Source of the DNA: an uncultured Clostridia bacterium | Lineage (GTDB): Bacteria > Bacillota > Clostridia > Oscillospirales > Acutalibacteraceae | Direction: 5' to 3' | DNA: 64,000 bases | Assembly (NCBI GenBank): GCA_947623175.1 | Contig: CANQGK010000013.1 | Location: 1 to 64,000 of the forward strand | In this document: positions 27,255 through 35,757 of the stretch, piece by piece | Layout: every line of letters begins with the position of its first letter | How positions within the stretch are numbered: the first letter of the stretch is position 1 | Notes under the pieces: model-generated | Database searches by the model: none | What the model was told of the DNA's origin: nothing | What the model saw: the letters and a program-made list of their open reading frames with translations, nothing else | Position numbers and translations under genes: made by a program

Positions 27255-28907
27255 ATGTATATTATCAAAAACGCGCTCAAATGTATCGGGCGCTCAAAAG
27301 GAAGAAATATCTTGATTGGCATCATCGCATTGGTGATCGCCGTTTCCGCCTGCATCGGGCTTTCGATAAGACAGGCGGCGGAAAGCGCTAAAAGCAGTAC
27401 GCTTGAAGGCATGTCGGTTACCGCAAGCATTTCCTTTGACCGGCAAGCCATGATGCGGGAAATGCGTCAGTCCTCCGACAGCTCCGCGTCCGGCGGAACG
27501 CAAGACGGCGCGTTTGACCGAGAACAGTTTAAAGATCTTATGAACGGCGGTACGGCGCTTACCTTGGACGAATATCAAACCTACGCTGAGGCTGAGTCGG
27601 TGGAGGATTTTTATTACACCTTGACCGCCTATTTTGACGGTTCCGATAATCTGGAAGCGGTCAGCAGTGAAGCGGATACCGAGACCGAAACCGAATCGTC
27701 TTCCGGAACGCCGGGCGGCGGGATGAATTTCGGACGCGGAAAAGGCGATCGCATGGGCAACATGTCAACCGGAGATTTTACGGTAATCGGTTATAGCGGC
27801 GACAATGCCATGACCGCCTTTCAGTCGGGAACGACCTCAATCAGCGACGGCGCGGTTTTCTCGGAGGGAACAGAGGAGCGGCTGTGCCTTATCTCGGAGG
27901 AGCTTGCCGCCTATAACGAGCTTACGGTGGGCGATAAGATCACGCTTACCAATCCGGACAGCGAAGCGGAAACCTATGAGCTTACCGTTTCGGGTATTTA
28001 CAAGAACAACGAAGCCAACGATCTGTCGGTATCCATGTTCGGCGTCGGGCAGGATCCCGCCAACCGAATTTATCTGAGCGCCGCCGCTTTGCAGGGGATT
28101 TTGGACGCGTCCGCATCTGTATCCGAGAAGGTGACAGATGAAACCACCGGACGGGAAACGGAAACGGCGGTAGGCAGTTCTTTGTCCGCGACTTATGTGT
28201 TTGCCGACGCCGACGCCTACCATCGTTTTGAAGATGAAGTCCGCACGCTGGGGCTTGACGATTCTTATACCGTTTCCTCTGCCGATCTGACGGCGTTTGA
28301 AAACAGTTTAACCCCGTTGAATACGCTCAGCAAGACAGCGGGTTGGTTCCTGCTGGTCATTCTCTTGATTGGCGCGGTGATTTTAGTAGTGCTCAACATC
28401 TTCAATATCCGCGAACGTAAATACGAAATCGGCGTTTTGACCGCCATGGGTATGAAAAAAGGCAAGGTCGCACTGCAATTCCTGACCGAAATTCTGGTCG
28501 TGACAATGGCGGCTATCCTGATCGGCGCAGGGGTAGGTGCTGTAAGCGCAGTTCCGGTCACCAACGCGCTGCTTGCGAATCAGGTAGAGAGTCAGCAATC
28601 GTCACTGCAGCAGATGGAAAACAGCTTCGGGCGCGGCGGCAATTTCAAGGGCGGTATGCAGACCGCCGCACCGAACGCTCCGAATGACCTGCCCGACGAC
28701 CTTCCGAACGGCGGTGGGCGCGGTGGAGTTACAAGGCTCGGACAGAATGTTTCAAATTACATTACCGAAGTCAATTCAGCTATGAATTTCACGGTGCTTT
28801 TACAGCTGCTCGGAATCGGGCTTTTGTTGACGATTGCCGCCGGGGCGGTATCCGTACTGTTCGTGATGCGGTACGATCCGCTTAAGATTCTCGCAAACCG
28901 CGACTGA
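27255..28907 (+). CDS. MacB/FtsX-type ABC transporter permease
   Basis: A 550-residue permease. One N-terminal helix (~20-40), a large extracytoplasmic domain rich in Ser, Gly and acidic residues (~45-365), then three C-terminal helices typical of the FtsX core, with the conserved ERKYEIGVLTAMGMKK loop near 388 and a C-terminus RYDPLKILANRD. A Gly/Asn/Pro-rich loop (~455-495) lies between the last helices. Such pumps export or sense peptides and antibiotics with the ATPase downstream. Confidence 0.88.
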   Translation: MYIIKNALKCIGRSKGRNILIGIIALVIAVSACIGLSIRQAAESAKSSTLEGMSVTASISFDRQAMMREMRQSSDSSASGGTQDGAFDREQFKDLMNGGTALTLDEYQTYAEAESVEDFYYTLTAYFDGSDNLEAVSSEADTETETESSSGTPGGGMNFGRGKGDRMGNMSTGDFTVIGYSGDNAMTAFQSGTTSISDGAVFSEGTEERLCLISEELAAYNELTVGDKITLTNPDSEAETYELTVSGIYKNNEANDLSVSMFGVGQDPANRIYLSAAALQGILDASASVSEKVTDETTGRETETAVGSSLSATYVFADADAYHRFEDEVRTLGLDDSYTVSSADLTAFENSLTPLNTLSKTAGWFLLVILLIGAVILVVLNIFNIRERKYEIGVLTAMGMKKGKVALQFLTEILVVTMAAILIGAGVGAVSAVPVTNALLANQVESQQSSLQQMENSFGRGGNFKGGMQTAAPNAPNDLPDDLPNGGGRGGVTRLGQNVSNYITEVNSAMNFTVLLQLLGIGLLLTIAAGAVSVLFVMRYDPLKILANRD

Positions 28908-28921
28908 GAAAGGAGAAAAAC

Positions 28922-29596
28922 ATGGAAATTTTAACATTGCAGGATATCTGCTTTTCTTACGGGAAGGTGCCGGTCTTAAAGGACGTAAATTATCGGTTTG
29001 AAACCGGAAAAATGTACTGTATCATCGGGAGGTCGGGAGCCGGAAAGACTACGTTGCTCTCCCTGCTCTCCGGGCTTGCCGCACCGAACAGCGGCAGTAT
29101 TTTATACGACGGTAAGGATATAGCGAAGCAGGACAAATACGCCTTTCGCAGTAAATACATCGGCGTGATTTTCCAGAACTTTAATCTCATTACCAAATTT
29201 ACGGCGCTTGAAAACGTGATGCTGTCTATGGACATCGCAGGCGTTAAGGGGAAGGGTAAACGACAAAAGGCGATGGAGCTGCTTTCCGGCGTCGGCTTGG
29301 ATGAGGACGAGGCCAACCGGCGGGTGCTCAAGCTCTCAGGCGGACAACAACAGCGAGTTGCCATCGCACGGGCGCTGTCCTACGATCCGCAGATTATTCT
29401 GGCAGATGAACCGACAGGAAACCTTGACGGGGAAACACAGAAAGAGATCATGAATATTTTTCGAAAGCTTACTGAACAAGAAAAATGCGTGATTTTAGTC
29501 AGCCATTCACCGGAGGTTGCCGCAGTATGCGATGAAAAATACGAGCTGCAAAAGTTGTCCGGAAAGAACAATTCGAAAGAAAAAGCGATCAGCTGA
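28922..29596 (+). CDS. ABC transporter ATPase of the MacB-type exporter
   Basis: A 224-residue ATPase. Walker A GRSGAGKTT near 38, signature KLSGGQQQRVAIARAL near 140, and Walker B IILADEPTGNLD near 160. AAGGAG precedes the ATG. It pairs with the permease just upstream. Confidence 0.93.
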   Translation: MEILTLQDICFSYGKVPVLKDVNYRFETGKMYCIIGRSGAGKTTLLSLLSGLAAPNSGSILYDGKDIAKQDKYAFRSKYIGVIFQNFNLITKFTALENVMLSMDIAGVKGKGKRQKAMELLSGVGLDEDEANRRVLKLSGGQQQRVAIARALSYDPQIILADEPTGNLDGETQKEIMNIFRKLTEQEKCVILVSHSPEVAAVCDEKYELQKLSGKNNSKEKAIS

Positions 29597-29626
29597 ACCC
29601 GATTGCCGATTTCAAATTCCACATAG

Positions 29627-30100
29627 ATCCGCAAACAGAAACAAACGCCCATTATCATGCTGTCGGCACTTGGCGCCGAATATGACAAGCTGATGGGCTT
29701 TGAATTGGGTATCGACGATTATGTGGTAAAGCCGTTTTCCCCGCGGGAACTGATGGCGCGGGTCAAGGCGGTACTTGCACGGCAACCCGCCGGTAAAACA
29801 AAAGATGAAATCGTAATACAGGGGCTTCGTATCAATATGCTCTCCCATGAGGTCTTTGTAGACGGCGTAAAGACGGAGTTGACCGCGAAGGAGTATGAAC
29901 TGCTCTCCTATCTCATACAGAACAAAGGCATCGCCCTGACGCGGGAAAACATATTGAACAACGTGTGGGGCTACGACTATTACGGTGACGACCGCACGGT
30001 GGATTGGCAGATAAAGCTCCTTCGCGGCAAGCTGGGGCAGTATCGAAAATGTATCATAACTTTGCGGGGAACGGGGTATCGGTTTGATGAGAAAGCGTAA
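29627..30100 (+). pseudogene. OmpR-family response regulator missing its N-terminal half-domain
   Basis: The open frame begins after a TAG at 29624 with IRKQKQTPIIMLSALGAEYDK, the second half of a receiver domain (beta4 and alpha4), and runs through VVKPFSPRELMARVKAVL into a complete winged-helix DNA-binding domain ending GTGYRFDEKA. The first ~70 codons, including the acidic pocket and the phosphoacceptor Asp, are absent; 30 bases of unrelated sequence join it to the ATPase stop. The ATG at 29657 has no ribosome site. A deletion is the likely cause. Confidence 0.82.
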
Positions 30101-31523
30101 ATCCTTCGGCGTCAAGCTGTGGCTGTGGTTTCTTTTATTTTCCGCCGTCATTTTTCTGGCGCTTTGGCTGCTGCAGACGGTTTTTTTAGAGAGCTTCTAT
30201 AACGATATGGCGATTAGAAACGTAAAAAAAGCGGTAGACGAAATGACCGCCCACGCTTCCGATTCGGATTTCTATGAGGTAATCGGCAAAGTTGCCGTAA
30301 AAAATTCGCTTTTAGTATTCGTGACGGACAAAGACGGCAATGTACTTTACAGCGCCGACGAATATCGGCGACTTTACGGAGAATCGGAACAGTCCGAGAG
30401 CGTAACCGAAAATCCGTATTATGCGGACGACGTTATGAATTGGGAAAAGGGGGCGCTCCGCAATCTGCCGTACAGATATCGAACGCTTGTAAACGAGCTG
30501 AACGAAGCCGGAACCGACAGTGTCGGCTTTGTGACCGAGGACGAGACAGCCTACGTGACGGGCGTCCGATTGGTAGACGGAATGATGCTGTCGGTAAGCC
30601 TTCCCCTCGGTACGGTAGGCGGCACAGTCGGAATTTTGCGGGTTCAGCTTGTGTGGGTATCGGTTTTATCGCTGGCGCTGGGCTTTGTCCTCGCGTGGAT
30701 CATCTCCAAACGCTTCGGGAAGCCGGTCGCGCAGATTGCGGCTTCCGCCAAACAGATTGCCGAAGGCAACTTTCATCCGGAGCTTCCGAAGGGATTTTGC
30801 GCGGAGCTGGACGAGCTTTCAGATACGTTGGGAGAAACGGCGTCGCGTTTGGAAAAGGCGCAAAATGCCCGGCGGGAATTTCTTGCCAACGTCTCTCACG
30901 ATCTGCGAACGCCGCTTACCATGATCAAGGGCTATGCGGAAATGGTCAAAGAAATTTCGTGGAGCGACGAGGAAAAGCGAGAGAAAGATTTGGATATTAT
31001 AATGCGGGAGGCGGACAGGCTCACGGCGCTGGTTAATGAGATTTTGGAATTTTCCGCTATGCAGGCAGACGGTTCGGTGAAAGAATACGAAAAAATCGAC
31101 CTCAGCTGTGCGGTCTGCGAAGTAATCGAACAATTCGCGCCATTCTGCGAGCAAAACGGCTATGTTATTGAAAACAAGATCACAGACGGCATTACGGCAA
31201 GAGCAGACGATGCGCAGATCAAGCGGGTTATCTATAATTTCATTGACAATGCCGTTAACCACACAGACGAGAGCAAAAAAATCGAGGTGTCGCTGACTTT
31301 ATCCTACGGTCGTGCCCGGTTTGCGGTGACCGACTACGGCAAAGGAATTGCAGATGAGGATCTACCCTATATCTGGGATCGCTACTACACCTCCCGCAAC
31401 CGAAAAAACAAGACGGTAGTCTCCGGGCTTGGGCTGTCTGTTGCAAAGGAAATTTTAATTGCGCATAAAGCAAAATTCGGCGTTGACAACAGGAATCATT
31501 GTACCTTCTGGTTTGAACTTTAA
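30087..31523 (+). CDS. Sensor histidine kinase
   Basis: A 478-residue kinase. Two membrane helices (~10-32 and ~185-207) flank an extracellular sensor region. A HAMP linker follows, then FLANVSHDLRTPLTMIKGYAE near 265 with the phospho-His, the N box NFIDNAVNH near 390, and G boxes DYGKGIADEDL and VVSGLGLSVAKEIL near 420-450. It overlaps the truncated regulator by 14 bases, so the pair was once a normal two-component system, probably for the ABC pump. All kinase motifs look intact although the regulator is not. Confidence 0.9.
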   Translation: MRKRKSFGVKLWLWFLLFSAVIFLALWLLQTVFLESFYNDMAIRNVKKAVDEMTAHASDSDFYEVIGKVAVKNSLLVFVTDKDGNVLYSADEYRRLYGESEQSESVTENPYYADDVMNWEKGALRNLPYRYRTLVNELNEAGTDSVGFVTEDETAYVTGVRLVDGMMLSVSLPLGTVGGTVGILRVQLVWVSVLSLALGFVLAWIISKRFGKPVAQIAASAKQIAEGNFHPELPKGFCAELDELSDTLGETASRLEKAQNARREFLANVSHDLRTPLTMIKGYAEMVKEISWSDEEKREKDLDIIMREADRLTALVNEILEFSAMQADGSVKEYEKIDLSCAVCEVIEQFAPFCEQNGYVIENKITDGITARADDAQIKRVIYNFIDNAVNHTDESKKIEVSLTLSYGRARFAVTDYGKGIADEDLPYIWDRYYTSRNRKNKTVVSGLGLSVAKEILIAHKAKFGVDNRNHCTFWFEL

Positions 31524-31576
31524 ATCCGATCCGAATTACCCGTAAAAATATTGGTTTTGATTGCATTGCTATCTAA

Positions 31577-31613
31577 TATCCGTCCACTCTGCTTTGCGGG
31601 CGGGTATTTTTTA
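31577..31613 (+). terminator. Terminator after the histidine kinase
   Basis: TATCCGTCC (31577-31585) pairs with GGGCGGGTA (31598-31606) using G-T pairs, followed by TTTTTTA. Confidence 0.6.
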
Positions 31614-31633
31614 CAAAAAAATATAAAAAACTA

Positions 31634-31675
31634 TTGACAATTATGCTTTAACTGTATATAATGCAAATATACAGT
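31634..31675 (+). promoter_or_regulatory. Promoter and 9-bp-arm operator of the YtrA-type operon
   Basis: TTGACA (31634-31639), 17-base spacer, TATAAT (31657-31662). A perfect inverted repeat, ACTGTATAT-N7-ATATACAGT (31651-31675), covers the -10. Its TGTA...TACA ends fit YtrA-type GntR regulators, so the first gene probably represses its own operon. Confidence 0.85.
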
Positions 31676-31693
31676 ATTTACGGAGGCGGGCTT

Positions 31694-32071
31694 GTGTATA
31701 TTTTAATCGATAACCGGACCGGAGCGCCGATTTACGATCAGATATATTCGCAAATAAAGGATCAGATTATAAGCGGCGCGTTAAAGGAGGACGAAATGCT
31801 GCCCTCCATTCGCGGTCTTGCAAAGGATTTGCGTATCAGCTTTATAACTACCAAGCGGGCTTACGAGGAGCTCGAAAAGGACGGATTTTTATATACGGTG
31901 CCGGGAAAGGGATGCTTTGTGGCGCCGAAAAACTTAGAGCTGTTAAGAGAGGAAAACCTTAAAAAGATCGAGGAGCATATCGACAGCATAGTAAAGCTTG
32001 CCGCCGCCTGTAATCTTGAAACAAAGGATATTATAGAGATGGTAAAATTCGGTATGGAGGAATCGCAATGA
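31694..32071 (+). CDS. GntR-family regulator, YtrA subgroup
   Basis: A 125-residue repressor with an N-terminal winged HTH (PIYDQIYSQIKDQIISGALKEDE...LPSIRGLAKDLRIS) and a short C-terminal helical dimer domain, typical of YtrA. It starts at GTG 31694 with GGAGG upstream; an upstream ATG at 31661 lies inside the operator. It overlaps the ABC ATPase by 4 bases. Confidence 0.88.
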   Translation: MYILIDNRTGAPIYDQIYSQIKDQIISGALKEDEMLPSIRGLAKDLRISFITTKRAYEELEKDGFLYTVPGKGCFVAPKNLELLREENLKKIEEHIDSIVKLAAACNLETKDIIEMVKFGMEESQ

Positions 32072-32907
32072 ACGCAATTGAAATCAAAGGATTGACAAAA
32101 TCCTATTCCGGCTTTAAGCTTGACAATCTGAATTTGATTTTGCCGGAAGGCTGTATTATGGGGCTTGTCGGGCAAAACGGCGCCGGAAAAAGCACCGTAA
32201 TAAAGCTTATTTTGGATATGATACGCAAGGACGGCGGGAGCATATGCATATTCGGCAGGGATAATACCGACAATACCGCTTTAAAGGAAGAAATCGGGGT
32301 TGTACTCGATAGTATTGGTATTCCCGAATGTCTTACGGCATACGAAGTGGGGCAGGTTATGCGCCGCACCTTTAAAAATTGGGATCGGCATAAATATTCT
32401 TTCCTTTTGCAAAAGCTGTCGCTGCCGTCAAAAAAGCCTTTTAAGGAATTTTCAAAAGGTATGAAAATGAAATTGGGCATTGCGGTGGCGCTCTCGCACA
32501 ACGCGCGGCTTTTGGTGCTTGACGAGCCGACTTCGGGGCTTGATCCCGTGGTGAGAGACGAGGTCGTGGAAATGCTTATGGATTTTACGAGAGACGAAAA
32601 AAACGCCGTTTTGATATCCTCGCATATTGTAAGCGATCTCGAAAAATTATGCGATTACGTCGCCTTTCTGCACAAAGGGAAATTACTGCTTTGCGAGGAA
32701 AAGGATAGACTGCTTGAGGAATACGGGCTTGTTAACTGTACCGAAGAAGAGCTGATTTGCTTTCCTCGAAAGGCCGTTATGTATAAAAAGCAAAGTCCTT
32801 ACGGAACGCAGGCACTTGTTAAGCGAGACGACATGCCATGCGGCGTTAAGGTGAGCCCCGTCGGCATAGAAGAACTGTTTGTATTTATGGTAAAGGAGGC
32901 GAAGTAA
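32068..32907 (+). CDS. ABC transporter ATPase of the YtrA operon
   Basis: A 279-residue ATPase. Walker A GQNGAGKST near 37, signature FSKGMKMKLGIAVALS near 130, Walker B LLVLDEPTSGLDP near 150. It has the short ~220-residue domain plus a C-terminal tail, as in YtrB-like importers/exporters. Works with the permease directly downstream. Confidence 0.92.
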   Translation: MNAIEIKGLTKSYSGFKLDNLNLILPEGCIMGLVGQNGAGKSTVIKLILDMIRKDGGSICIFGRDNTDNTALKEEIGVVLDSIGIPECLTAYEVGQVMRRTFKNWDRHKYSFLLQKLSLPSKKPFKEFSKGMKMKLGIAVALSHNARLLVLDEPTSGLDPVVRDEVVEMLMDFTRDEKNAVLISSHIVSDLEKLCDYVAFLHKGKLLLCEEKDRLLEEYGLVNCTEEELICFPRKAVMYKKQSPYGTQALVKRDDMPCGVKVSPVGIEELFVFMVKEAK

Positions 32908-33534
32908 ATGAAAGGCTTGCTTTTAAAGGAATGGTATCTTATAAAAAGGTATTGCAGAGTTTATTTAATTATTACGGCTTTATTTCTCGCGCTGTCCGCA
33001 TTTTACGACGGCAATTCGTTTATTTTGTTTTATCCCTCTCTTTTGTGCGGGATGATACCCGTTAATCTGCAAAGCTTTGACGAGCGAAGCGGCTGGAGCA
33101 AATACAGCGGCGCCCTGCCTTATACAAAATCACAATTGGTTTCCGTAAAATATCTCACGGGCTTGCTTGCTGTGATTGCAATTATGTCGGCGACAGTCGT
33201 TATACAAACGATTAAAGCGATTTCCGTCGGCGAATTTAGCTTGCATCGGCTGTTTGTTACGATATTTGTGATGAGTATTCTCGAGTTCTTTTTCTCTTCG
33301 TTGTGTTTACCCCTCGTTTTCAAATTCGGCACCGAAAAGGGAAGAATAGTTTATATTGTTATGGTCGGAATATTTTGCGGCGTCCTTGCGTCTATATCCG
33401 GCGGGTTTGCAAAAATTCCCGTTTTAAAAATTAATACAAATATGCTTTTAATATGCATACTTTTGGCGGGCTGCGCACTTTATGCCGCTTCCTGGACACT
33501 CTCAATTGCATTATACAAAAAACGCGAGATATAA
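32908..33534 (+). CDS. ABC-2 type permease of the YtrA operon
   Basis: A 208-residue polytopic protein with about six helices, beginning MKGLLLKEWYLIKRY, a common start for ABC-2 permeases of this class (ABC2_membrane_5-like). It follows the ATPase stop without a gap, with GGAGG inside the ATPase end. Such operons respond to cell-wall antibiotics; the substrate is unknown. Confidence 0.82.
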   Translation: MKGLLLKEWYLIKRYCRVYLIITALFLALSAFYDGNSFILFYPSLLCGMIPVNLQSFDERSGWSKYSGALPYTKSQLVSVKYLTGLLAVIAIMSATVVIQTIKAISVGEFSLHRLFVTIFVMSILEFFFSSLCLPLVFKFGTEKGRIVYIVMVGIFCGVLASISGGFAKIPVLKINTNMLLICILLAGCALYAASWTLSIALYKKREI

Positions 33535-33539
33535 CAAGT

Positions 33540-33590
33540 CAAAACCTTATGAAAGAATTTTTGATTTTTTTGTAAGGTTTTGCTTTTTTC
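33540..33590 (+). terminator. Terminator of the YtrA-type operon
   Basis: CAAAACCTTA (33540-33549) pairs perfectly with TAAGGTTTTG (33573-33582), followed by CTTTTTTC. The loop is 23 bases and T-rich. Confidence 0.75.
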
Positions 33591-33620
33591 CCGGTCTTAT
33601 AGATGAAAGGGGGCGATGTA

Positions 33621-34124
33621 GTGACCGAGTTCGAGGAAATATACCGAACCTATTTCGGCGACGTCTACCGCTATATACGCAGGCTGTCGGGCAGTGAAAG
33701 CATAGCCGATGAAGTTACAAGCGATACGTTTTTTAAAGCGATGCGTGCTATAGGCGGATTTAAGGGGAATTGCGATATCAGAGTATGGCTTTGCCAAATA
33801 GCCAAGAATTGCTATTATACCTACCTCAAAAAATCCGCCAAAACCGATACTTTAGAGGACGACGAGCTTTTAAAATTGCCCTGCTTTGATCCGACGGCGG
33901 AGGAACAAATCATAAATCGGGATGAAGCCGAAAAAATACGACGGGTTTTGCATACCTTGCCCGAAACTTATAAGGAAGTCTTTATGTGGCGTGTGTTTGC
34001 GGAGCTTAATTTCGCTCAAATCGGTCAATTGTTCGGAAAATCCGATAATTGGGCTTGCGTTACCTACCACCGCGCCAAGGAAATGATAAAAACGAGATTG
34101 GGAGATGGAACCGATGAAAAATGA
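33621..34124 (+). CDS. ECF-type sigma factor
   Basis: A 167-residue sigma factor. Region 2 is FEEIYRTYFGDVYRYIRRLSG...ADEVTSDTFFKAM; region 4 runs from LPETYKEVFMWRVFAELNFAQIGQLFGKSDNWACVTYHRAKEMI. The GTG at 33621 is chosen because AAAGGGGG lies 7 bases upstream; the frame extends to an ATG at 33603 that overlaps this site. It overlaps a zinc-finger anti-sigma gene by 11 bases. Confidence 0.88.
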   Translation: MTEFEEIYRTYFGDVYRYIRRLSGSESIADEVTSDTFFKAMRAIGGFKGNCDIRVWLCQIAKNCYYTYLKKSAKTDTLEDDELLKLPCFDPTAEEQIINRDEAEKIRRVLHTLPETYKEVFMWRVFAELNFAQIGQLFGKSDNWACVTYHRAKEMIKTRLGDGTDEK

Positions 34125-35061
34125 ATGTAATATTGTGCGTGACCTTTTGCCGCTGTATGCGGAAAATATGGTAAGCGACGACACGGCGGCTTTTGTCGAG
34201 GAACATTTTAAAGAATGTGACGCCTGTAAAAAGGAATACGAAAAAATCAAGGAACCGAGGTCTGTACAAAGAAACGGTGAAGCGGCATCCTTGCAAAAGC
34301 TCGGTCGTAAGCTTAAAATCATACGAATCAGGACGGTAGTCTTTACCGCCGTATTCGTTACGGTTTTGCTCGTTTCCGCCTTTGCCGCAGTGAGCGCGCC
34401 TATATACAGCCCGTATTCGGAAGGGCTTGTAACCGTAGAAAAATCGAGCGACAGCAAACTTACGCTTATCTTTGACGGCAACGTAACCGACTTTGACTGT
34501 GACCTGCATGACGATCCCGAGTACGGCGACGCTCGCGTTTGCGATATTGAAGCATGGACGACGCTTTGGGATAAATGGTTTTCAAAAGGCGGGGAAAAGC
34601 TCTCGACCGCTATCGAGTGTGAAAATAAACCGCTTTACCTATTTTACGTTCCGAACGACGGCGGCGAAAATATCTGCCTTGCAAAATATGATCCGAAAGC
34701 CGAAAATCAAATCGAACCGGACGGCGAAACGAAGGGCGTAATCACTCTGCCGCGATTGGTGCTCGGATATTACCTTATCCTTGCTTTTGCGGCGTTGATC
34801 CTTACGGTGATCGTATGGCTTTCCGTGAGAAAAAGGCAAAACATACGCCTGTGGACGGAGCGCGTCGCTCTTTATCCCGTCGCGTATATTATAAGCTATT
34901 TTATCATATCCGGTATAAATCCGACGAGCTATTCAATAAACCGCGACTTTTCGCTTGCCGTCTTTTTGTCTCTCTTGATTTACGGCGGACTGCTGTTGGC
35001 TCACAATATTTGGTATTTGAAAAAGGATATTAAAGCGATAAACCGCGGTAAGAAATTTTAG
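34114..35061 (+). CDS. Zinc-finger anti-sigma factor with membrane domain
   Basis: A 315-residue protein. The N-terminal DLLPLYAENMVSDDTAAFVEEHFKEC, ending in a Cys-Asp-Ala-Cys pair, is the ZAS (zf-HC2) fold that clamps ECF sigma factors. One helix at ~75-95, an extracytoplasmic domain to ~205, then three or four C-terminal helices. The start at 34114 (MKNECN) has GGGAG upstream. It probably releases the sigma factor after an envelope signal. Confidence 0.85.
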   Translation: MKNECNIVRDLLPLYAENMVSDDTAAFVEEHFKECDACKKEYEKIKEPRSVQRNGEAASLQKLGRKLKIIRIRTVVFTAVFVTVLLVSAFAAVSAPIYSPYSEGLVTVEKSSDSKLTLIFDGNVTDFDCDLHDDPEYGDARVCDIEAWTTLWDKWFSKGGEKLSTAIECENKPLYLFYVPNDGGENICLAKYDPKAENQIEPDGETKGVITLPRLVLGYYLILAFAALILTVIVWLSVRKRQNIRLWTERVALYPVAYIISYFIISGINPTSYSINRDFSLAVFLSLLIYGGLLLAHNIWYLKKDIKAINRGKKF

Positions 35062-35070
35062 TATAAAAAA

Positions 35071-35143
35071 GGAAAATTCACCCGAAATACGGTAATCTGT
35101 CAAATTGCCCTCAAGACAAAACACCGTATCGGGTGAATTTTCC
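35071..35143. repeat. Long inverted repeat after the anti-sigma gene
   Basis: GGAAAATTCACCCGA (35071-35085) is the exact inverse of TCGGGTGAATTTTCC (35129-35143), and the match extends inward as ATACGGT/ACCGTAT with one extra base. The loop is about 28 bases. No T-run follows, so it may be a weak terminator, an mRNA end, or a small hairpin element. Confidence 0.7.
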
Positions 35144-35189
35144 GTAACAAATATAACATTAAAAGCGGTATTTTGTCAATAAGCGGTTA

Positions 35190-35232
35190 GTCAATGCAAT
35201 CAGATTACGCATTGTAATCTGATTGCATTGAC
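35190..35232. mobile_element. MITE derivative, 43 bp: the two ends fused
   Basis: GTCAATGCAATCAGATTAC is joined directly to GCATTGTAATCTGATTGC plus ATTGAC; the 220-bp interior of the full MITE is gone. TA flanks both sides. It folds as a 19-bp stem with a 5-base loop and lies 20 bases before the tRNA-Leu promoter. Confidence 0.9.
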
Positions 35233-35251
35233 TAAATATTAAAAAAAATAC

Positions 35252-35280
35252 TTGATTTAATTGAACGGTTGTAGTATAAT
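35252..35280 (+). promoter_or_regulatory. Promoter of tRNA-Leu
   Basis: TTGATT (35252-35257), 17-base spacer, TATAAT (35275-35280), 18 bases before the tRNA. Confidence 0.75.
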
Positions 35281-35298
35281 ACTTAAGCAACTTAATAC

Positions 35299-35385
35299 GC
35301 CGGTGTGTCGGAATTGGCAGACGAGACAGACTCAAAATCTGTTATCCGCAAGGGTGTGTGGGTTCGAGTCCCACCACCGGCACCA
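35299..35385 (+). tRNA. tRNA-Leu, anticodon CAA
   Basis: The acceptor stem GCCGGTG pairs with CACCGGC, discriminator A, and CCA is encoded. The anticodon stem ACAGA/TCTGT holds the loop CTCAAAA with anticodon CAA (UUG codons). The long variable arm and GGTTCGAGTCC T-arm fit a class II leucine tRNA. Confidence 0.95.
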
Positions 35386-35386
35386 G

Positions 35387-35424
35387 AAAAAGCCGATTGT
35401 AGCAGCAATCGGCTTTTTCTTGTT
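35387..35424 (+). terminator. Terminator of tRNA-Leu
   Basis: AAAAAGCCGATTG and CAATCGGCTTTTT form a perfect stem with a small loop directly after the CCA, ending in a T-run. Confidence 0.93.
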
Positions 35425-35445
35425 GTGAACGATTTGGATTATGGT

Positions 35446-35667
35446 TTATTTTTGCATATTCGGGTTGTCGGTTCTGTCAAGCAAATAATCAACGCTTACG
35501 TCGTAAAAATCGGCGAGCTTGATCAAAACCTCCACAGTCAGCGAAATTACCCCCCCGTTTCGTATTGCGAATATGTGTTTTGCGATACGTTTAAATATTT
35601 TGAATTTCACCGACCGCCGCAAAGCTTGACACGAACGGTGTTTTGATAGTATCATATAAATGCGCAT
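35446..35667 (-). pseudogene. C-terminal remnant of a Cro/CI-type HTH regulator
   Basis: The last ~30 residues, TVEVLIKLADFYDVSVDYLLDRT, are the well-known end of XRE-family repressors. The N-terminal part of the frame does not resemble the HTH core, and a run of seven C (plus strand, about 35549-35555) lies where recognisable sequence starts. The gene looks truncated and frameshifted. Confidence 0.65.
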
Positions 35668-35757
35668 ATTAAAGCGCTTTCATATTGATTTTTACGGCTT
35701 TGCTTTGAAATGCCTGTAACGGCGGGCGCGAGATATTTATTTATGCGAGGGAAAGGT

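Noticed and set aside
31559-31568. GATTGCATTG, a 10-base match to the MITE end
   Set aside because: Too short, no partner arm and no TA at the right distance.
35305-35646. ORF beginning inside tRNA-Leu
   Set aside because: Covers the tRNA, its terminator and an antisense regulator remnant; not coding.
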